The notes below the pieces were generated by a model. That model was not told the DNA's origin and searched no databases. It saw nothing but the letters and a program-made list of their open reading frames with translations. The translations under genes were made by a program, and so were the position numbers. This document shows, piece by piece, positions 60,573 through 64,000 of a stretch of 64,000 bases of DNA. This DNA comes from CAYNYM01 sp049366815. GTDB lineage: Bacteria; Desulfobacterota; DSM-4660; Desulfatiglandales; HGW-15. The stretch lies in NCBI GenBank assembly GCA_049366815.1, contig JBMNCO010000182.1:1-64000 (forward strand). The letters are read 5' to 3'. Numbering within the stretch: position 1 is the first letter of the stretch; the number at the start of each line of letters is the position of its first letter.

Positions 60573-61608
60573 TCAATTCAAGAGACGTCCGGGCTATACC
60601 ATGCAGACTCACCACCTTCTCCGCGGCGCCCAGCTTGATCGCCTCCTTGGGCATGCCGAATACAACACAGCTTTTTTCATCCTGGGCGATGGTTCTCGCC
60701 CCGGCCGATTTCATCTGAAGCAACCCGGCGGCGCCGTCGGCTCCCATGCCCGTCAGGATGATGCCCACGGCATTGGCGCCGACATAATCGGCTACGGACT
60801 TAAAAAGGACATCCACGGACGGCCGTTGGTGATGAACCAAGGGCCCTTGTTTCACCTGAACATAATACCGTGCGCCGCTTCTCCTCACCAGCATATGGTA
60901 ATTGCCCGGTGCGATCAGTGCCCTGCCGTTTATGACTGAATCGCCGTCTTCAGCCTCCTTCACTTTGACGGAGCATAAATTGTCAAGCCTCTCAGAAAAT
61001 GATGTGGTGAATTTGGCCGGCATATGCTGGACGATCAGGATGCCCGGTGCATTGTGCGGCATATCCATGAGGACGGTCTTGATGGCCTCGGTACCGCCGG
61101 TTGATGCGCCGATTGCGATGATCTTGTTGGTCGTGGCGGAGAGGGCCTGGAGCGGGACGCTTGATTTGGCCTTTTCGGATGTCTGAACATCCTCCGCCTT
61201 TGCCTGAATATGCACATTGGCCACTGCCCTTATCTTGTCCGCCAACTGGACGCTCATGTCTCCGACCGAATAGGCGGCGGACGGTTTGCAGATGACTTCA
61301 AGGGCTCCCAAAGAGAGGGCCTCCATGGCCAGTTTACCCCCTTTCTTGGTCAGTGAACTCACAATGATGACAGGCAGGGGGTAGTATCTCATGAGTTTTT
61401 TGAGGAACGTAAGCCCATCCATTCGAGGCATCTCAATATCCAATGTGACGACGTCCGGCCTGAGCCTTACGATTTTGTCCCTGGCCACAAAGGGATCCGG
61501 CGCGGTACCGATGATTTCAATGTCCCTCTCACGAGAAAGCTCTTCTGAAAGCACCTTTCTTACGATTGCTGAATCATCGACAATCAGCACTTTAATGCTT
61601 GAGTTCAT
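60565..61608 (-). CDS. cheB: Chemotaxis protein-glutamate methylesterase CheB
   Basis: A 347-residue CheB with an N-terminal receiver (Asp57 in TLDIEMPRMDG) and C-terminal methylesterase. The catalytic Ser lies in GASTGGTEAIK near 170, His in VQHMPAKFT near 196, and Asp in GMGADGAAGL near 290. It removes methyl groups from chemoreceptors. It belongs to the run cheA/W-cheD-HDOD-cheY-cheX-cheB. The 3' end lies in repeat copy 3. Confidence 0.95.
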   Translation of the reverse strand: MNSSIKVLIVDDSAIVRKVLSEELSRERDIEIIGTAPDPFVARDKIVRLRPDVVTLDIEMPRMDGLTFLKKLMRYYPLPVIIVSSLTKKGGKLAMEALSLGALEVICKPSAAYSVGDMSVQLADKIRAVANVHIQAKAEDVQTSEKAKSSVPLQALSATTNKIIAIGASTGGTEAIKTVLMDMPHNAPGILIVQHMPAKFTTSFSERLDNLCSVKVKEAEDGDSVINGRALIAPGNYHMLVRRSGARYYVQVKQGPLVHHQRPSVDVLFKSVADYVGANAVGIILTGMGADGAAGLLQMKSAGARTIAQDEKSCVVFGMPKEAIKLGAAEKVVSLHGIARTSLELIN

Positions 61609-61614
61609 GACACC

Positions 61615-62088
61615 TCAGGTTTGCATGATCAATTCAAGGCCCAGACTGTCGTCGAGCGTCGTGATCCCGATAAACACATTTTCCGAACATGCCGAATGAT
61701 CCCTTTCAGCCTCCTCAAAGTGAACGATTTTGGGAATGCCGAGATCGAAGACCTGCTGATCGTCCCAAGTCCCGAAACTGTTTCCGCTGATCATATTGAG
61801 GATTTCTTTTACCGTATCCTCGACCTGTTCTTGTGAAACGTCGCCTTCTTCCTCGCCCATAAAATTTGCGGCCAGCGACAGACCCAGGTCTTTTGGAATA
61901 AAAAAGAAGAATGTCCCGGAAATGGGTCCCTTGAAACACAATTTTGCCACAAGAAGATCCTTCCTGCCTGAGGCCCACCACTTCTCGAATTGGGCATCGT
62001 CGGATAATTCAAGGGGTAAAAAAAACATGGTCTCCAGGACGTCAGAAATCGAGGCCTTCATCGCTGAAGTCAGTGTTTCCCTCTTCAT
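61615..62088 (-). CDS. cheX: CheX-like CheY-P phosphatase / chemotaxis protein
   Basis: A 157-residue member of the CheX/CheC group. The catalytic ExxN pattern is present (KEILNMISGN near 90-99, with E and N). The fold-typical LEtmFFLPLEL-like start and GTFFFFIPKDLGLSLAANFMGEEEG (key residues S, L and G) are visible. It probably dephosphorylates CheY. The ATG at 62088 overlaps cheY by 47 bases and another at 62061 is possible; ribosome-binding sites do not decide. Confidence 0.85.
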   Translation of the reverse strand: MKRETLTSAMKASISDVLETMFFLPLELSDDAQFEKWWASGRKDLLVAKLCFKGPISGTFFFFIPKDLGLSLAANFMGEEEGDVSQEQVEDTVKEILNMISGNSFGTWDDQQVFDLGIPKIVHFEEAERDHSACSENVFIGITTLDDSLGLELIMQT

Positions 62089-62476
62089 CTTCGGTTTCTC
62101 CCATTATGCGGTTCAATTTCTTTCGGATGTTTTCCGGCGTGAAAGGCTTTTTGATATAGTCTGCGGCGCCGTTTTCAAGAAACTCTTTTATCCTCTGCTG
62201 GCTTCCCTCGGTCGTCACCATGACAACCGGGATGCCCTCCAAGGCCTCATCTTTTTTCATTTCTTTGATGAGTTCCAAGCCGTCCATGTCGGGCATGTTG
62301 TAGTCCGTAAGAACCAGATCAAGCCATTCCTGCCTCAAAAAAGCTAACGCGTCCCGCCCGTTTGATGCATCAAAGAATTGACCCACGTTGAACCCGGAGG
62401 CCTTGACCGTCTTTTTGATGACCGATCTCATGGGAAGAGAGTCGTCAACTACAAGGACATTATAGGCCATAATCAT
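62042..62476 (-). CDS. cheY: Chemotaxis response regulator CheY
   Basis: A 144-residue single receiver with a longer acidic C-terminal tail than E. coli CheY. Asp11-Asp12, phosphoacceptor Asp58 (VLTDYNMPDMDG), Thr and Lys near 110 (IKKPF) are present. ATG 62476 has GGAGTGA upstream; ATG 62470 is an alternative. It is the likely target of the CheX and CheA genes around it. Confidence 0.92.
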   Translation of the reverse strand: MIMAYNVLVVDDSLPMRSVIKKTVKASGFNVGQFFDASNGRDALAFLRQEWLDLVLTDYNMPDMDGLELIKEMKKDEALEGIPVVMVTTEGSQQRIKEFLENGAADYIKKPFTPENIRKKLNRIMGETEDEEGNTDFSDEGLDF

Positions 62477-62537
62477 TCACTCCATATATGTGGTTTGAGG
62501 TCATTGAAACCAAGACCCGTCCCTATGGTCCCTCCAT

Positions 62538-63386
62538 TCATGAAACATTGACGAGATCTTCCACCTTCTGAAGCTTCTCCCCAAAGCCTGCCATAACCTG
62601 CTGAAAATCCCGTTCAGAGAGATCCAAACGTCCCGCCGCTTCGTTGTCGAATCTGTAATTGAGACCGTCCGACCCCACTCCGATACCCATCATCATACAG
62701 AGTGTATCGGCCATGTGCACAATGGAGGTCTCCATGAGCGATCCCTTGGCCTCGCCGGGGGAATGATGGCATCTAATGATCTCGACCATCTTCTTGCTGA
62801 AATTCCATTTTTCCGCCACCATCCCTCCAAGCTCTGCATGGTCGATACCTATCACCGCCTTTTCTGCTTCTCTAAAACTGAAACCATGTTTTGAAACAAG
62901 AAGATTAATCTTTTCGTAGGAATCCGCCACGTACCGGTTCAAGACGACCTTCCCGATGTCTTTCACGAGTGCGGCCGTAAAAATGATGTGTGGATCAACG
63001 CCCGTTTTTTTTTCGGAGATTTCCCGGGAAATGAGGGCGGATGAAACGGAATACCGCCAGAGGTCTCCTTCAGCCAGACCGTAGCCCTCCTGCTTGGCCT
63101 TAAAACTGGAGGCACCCCCACTCACGAGGACCATATCGACCACCTGGTCCAAACCCAAAAAGACAATGGCCTGATGGACGGATTCCACGGCTCTTGGCAG
63201 TGCAAAGAGTGAAGAATTGCAGAGTCTCAGCAGATTTGCCGTGAGGGTCTGATCATAGGTGACAATCTCGGAGAGTTCAGACATGGAGCTCTGGGGATCC
63301 TGAGCAATGGCAATGACCTTTTGGGCCACCTGCGGAATGGGTTGCAGTTTATCAATTTTATCAATAATCGTTTGTATGTCCTTCAT
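62538..63386 (-). CDS. HDOD-domain protein
   Basis: A 282-residue HDOD protein: MKDIQTIIDKIDKLQPIPQVAQKVI start, then ITYDQTLTANLLRLCNSSLFALPR near 45-68, and an incomplete HD fold near 150-200 with IGKVVLNRYV and GIDHAELGGMVAEKW. HDOD proteins lack clear phosphodiesterase activity; in chemotaxis or two-component clusters they act as regulatory output modules. It overlaps cheD by four bases. Confidence 0.9.
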   Translation of the reverse strand: MKDIQTIIDKIDKLQPIPQVAQKVIAIAQDPQSSMSELSEIVTYDQTLTANLLRLCNSSLFALPRAVESVHQAIVFLGLDQVVDMVLVSGGASSFKAKQEGYGLAEGDLWRYSVSSALISREISEKKTGVDPHIIFTAALVKDIGKVVLNRYVADSYEKINLLVSKHGFSFREAEKAVIGIDHAELGGMVAEKWNFSKKMVEIIRCHHSPGEAKGSLMETSIVHMADTLCMMMGIGVGSDGLNYRFDNEAAGRLDLSERDFQQVMAGFGEKLQKVEDLVNVS

Positions 63387-63862
63387 ATCTTGACCTCTCC
63401 CTGTCCCGAGACCTTCAGAAAGGAATGTCCCTCTCTGATGGCCAATTTCAAGGTTCGGTTCGCATTGCCGCCGATATCCTCATAGTCGATCATGACGGAA
63501 TTTTTCCAGAACATCTTTCGTACGGCCATGTAGTTCCTCTTGCCGATATTAAAAAATCCCTTTTGATCGAGGATCTGCGCCCCCCCCACCACGACAATCT
63601 TCATCCGCTGTTTTTTCGCCCCCAATTTGTATGCAGACTTGAAGAGATTAGGGATTCCGGTATCTGCAAACATGTTCGGGTTCCTTTGCGCCTTTGCCGG
63701 GTCCAGGGAAGAATCGGGCAACATGAAATGGAGGAGCCCTCCAACCTTTACAATCGGATCATAAACAGCAATCCCGATACAGGATCCTAGAGAATAGGTA
63801 ACGAGAACCGCGCCAGGATCTTTGCTTACCTTCATATCAGAAACGCCGACGACTAAATTCAC
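63383..63862 (-). CDS. cheD: Chemoreceptor glutamine deamidase CheD
   Basis: A 159-residue CheD. The catalytic Cys28 in YSLGSCIGIA and His45 in LLHFMLPDS are present, with Thr following in the expected part of the fold. It deamidates receptor glutamines and, in some species, helps CheC/CheX. I prefer GTG 63862 with AAAGGAAAGGG upstream. The frame is open to TTG 63916, but that part overlaps the preceding gene's end by 23 bases. Confidence 0.92.
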   Translation of the reverse strand: MNLVVGVSDMKVSKDPGAVLVTYSLGSCIGIAVYDPIVKVGGLLHFMLPDSSLDPAKAQRNPNMFADTGIPNLFKSAYKLGAKKQRMKIVVVGGAQILDQKGFFNIGKRNYMAVRKMFWKNSVMIDYEDIGGNANRTLKLAIREGHSFLKVSGQGEVKI

Positions 63863-63893
63863 GGGAGAATCCCTTTCCTTTACAAAAAAACCT

Positions 63894-64000
63894 TCAATGG
63901 ACTTGGGCGATCTCAAAAAGGCCTGATATATCCAGGATTAAACCTACCCTTCCATCTCCCATTATGGCGCCGCCTGCTATGCCTTTTGTGTGTTTGAGGC
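63894..64000 (-). CDS. CheA or CheW C-terminal end (cut by window edge)
   Basis: Only the last 34 codons are visible, reading LKHTKGIAGGAIMGDGRVGLILDISGLFE by its key motif GDGRVGLILDI, which ends CheW-like domains of CheA and CheW. TGA at 63894-63896. The 5' part lies beyond 64000, so which of the two it is cannot be told. Confidence 0.75.
   Translation of the reverse strand, partial: LKHTKGIAGGAIMGDGRVGLILDISGLFEIAQVH

Noticed and set aside
1..64000. tRNA, rRNA, CRISPR arrays, prophage or insertion sequences
   Set aside because: Read through on both strands without finding regular direct-repeat arrays, transposase or integrase genes, or tRNA-like cloverleaves; the dispersed repeat family is the only repeated element seen besides the 68-bp leader.

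Overview
The window looks like part of the chromosome of an anaerobic, flagellated member of the Desulfobacterota (former Deltaproteobacteria), probably a sulfate reducer or a syntroph. The evidence is a tetraheme cytochrome c3-type protein, an aldehyde ferredoxin oxidoreductase with a MoaD-like carrier, a 2-oxoacid:ferredoxin oxidoreductase with a fused flavin/ferredoxin subunit, a benzoate-CoA-ligase-type enzyme, TRAP and Liv transporters, and several good sigma-54 and sigma-28 type promoters in front of motility genes. I see no tRNA, rRNA, CRISPR array, prophage or insertion sequence. Genus cannot be decided from this sequence.

Layout. 0.5-8.1 kb (+): two tandem glycosyltransferase/TPR paralogs, then flagellin, fliD, fliS and flaG. 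8.1-10.3 kb (+): two overlapping response-regulator genes, the second with an HD-GYP domain. 10.5-16.0 kb (-): cytochrome c3, a CBS protein, and the yceD-rpmF-plsX-fabG-acpP-fabF lipid operon. 16.3-19.9 kb: hypothetical genes and tilS. 20.0-22.9 kb (-): speD, mtnA, ilvE. 23.0-26.0 kb (-): dctPQM TRAP transporter. 26.2-31.2 kb (-): a GntR regulator and a four-gene 2-oxoacid oxidoreductase. 32.0-33.6 kb (+): two motB-like genes. 33.6-38.2 kb: der, a CheY-like gene, pyrG and two small genes. 38.2-41.1 kb: elongation-factor-like protein, amidohydrolase, TlpA-type thioredoxin, exported MEMO-like protein. 41.5-44.6 kb (+): acyl-CoA ligase, SDR, MoaD-like carrier. 44.7-54.1 kb (-): one long co-oriented run, livG-livF-livH-livM-livK, SDR, HapK-like protein, acyl-CoA dehydrogenase, AOR. 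54.6-58.0 kb (-): ANTAR response regulator and FIST-domain histidine kinase. 58.2-60.1 kb: PilZ protein, degenerate kinase-like protein and an uncharacterised gene, both transcription units with sigma-54 sites. 60.6-64.0 kb (-): chemotaxis cluster cheB-cheX-cheY-HDOD-cheD-cheA/W (the last cut by the window edge; gene order here is in map order).

The most interesting assembly is at 44.7-58.0 kb. A FIST-sensor HisKA_2 kinase and an ANTAR (RNA-binding antiterminator) regulator stand directly upstream of the liv/catabolic run. Between them are a near-consensus sigma-70 promoter and, within the leader, a 13-bp terminator-like hairpin whose six-base loop has the A1/G4 pattern of ANTAR target hairpins. 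I infer a two-component antitermination switch controlling import and catabolism of an unknown carboxylic acid. The run includes an acyl-CoA dehydrogenase without the usual catalytic glutamate, and converges on an SDR without its catalytic lysine.

Other cross-connections: a dispersed intergenic repeat family (four copies), a 68-bp sequence duplicated in front of both the gntR/oxidoreductase operon and the TRAP operon, and five candidate sigma-54 sites linking fliD, the motB pair, the PilZ module and an unknown gene into one probable motility regulon.
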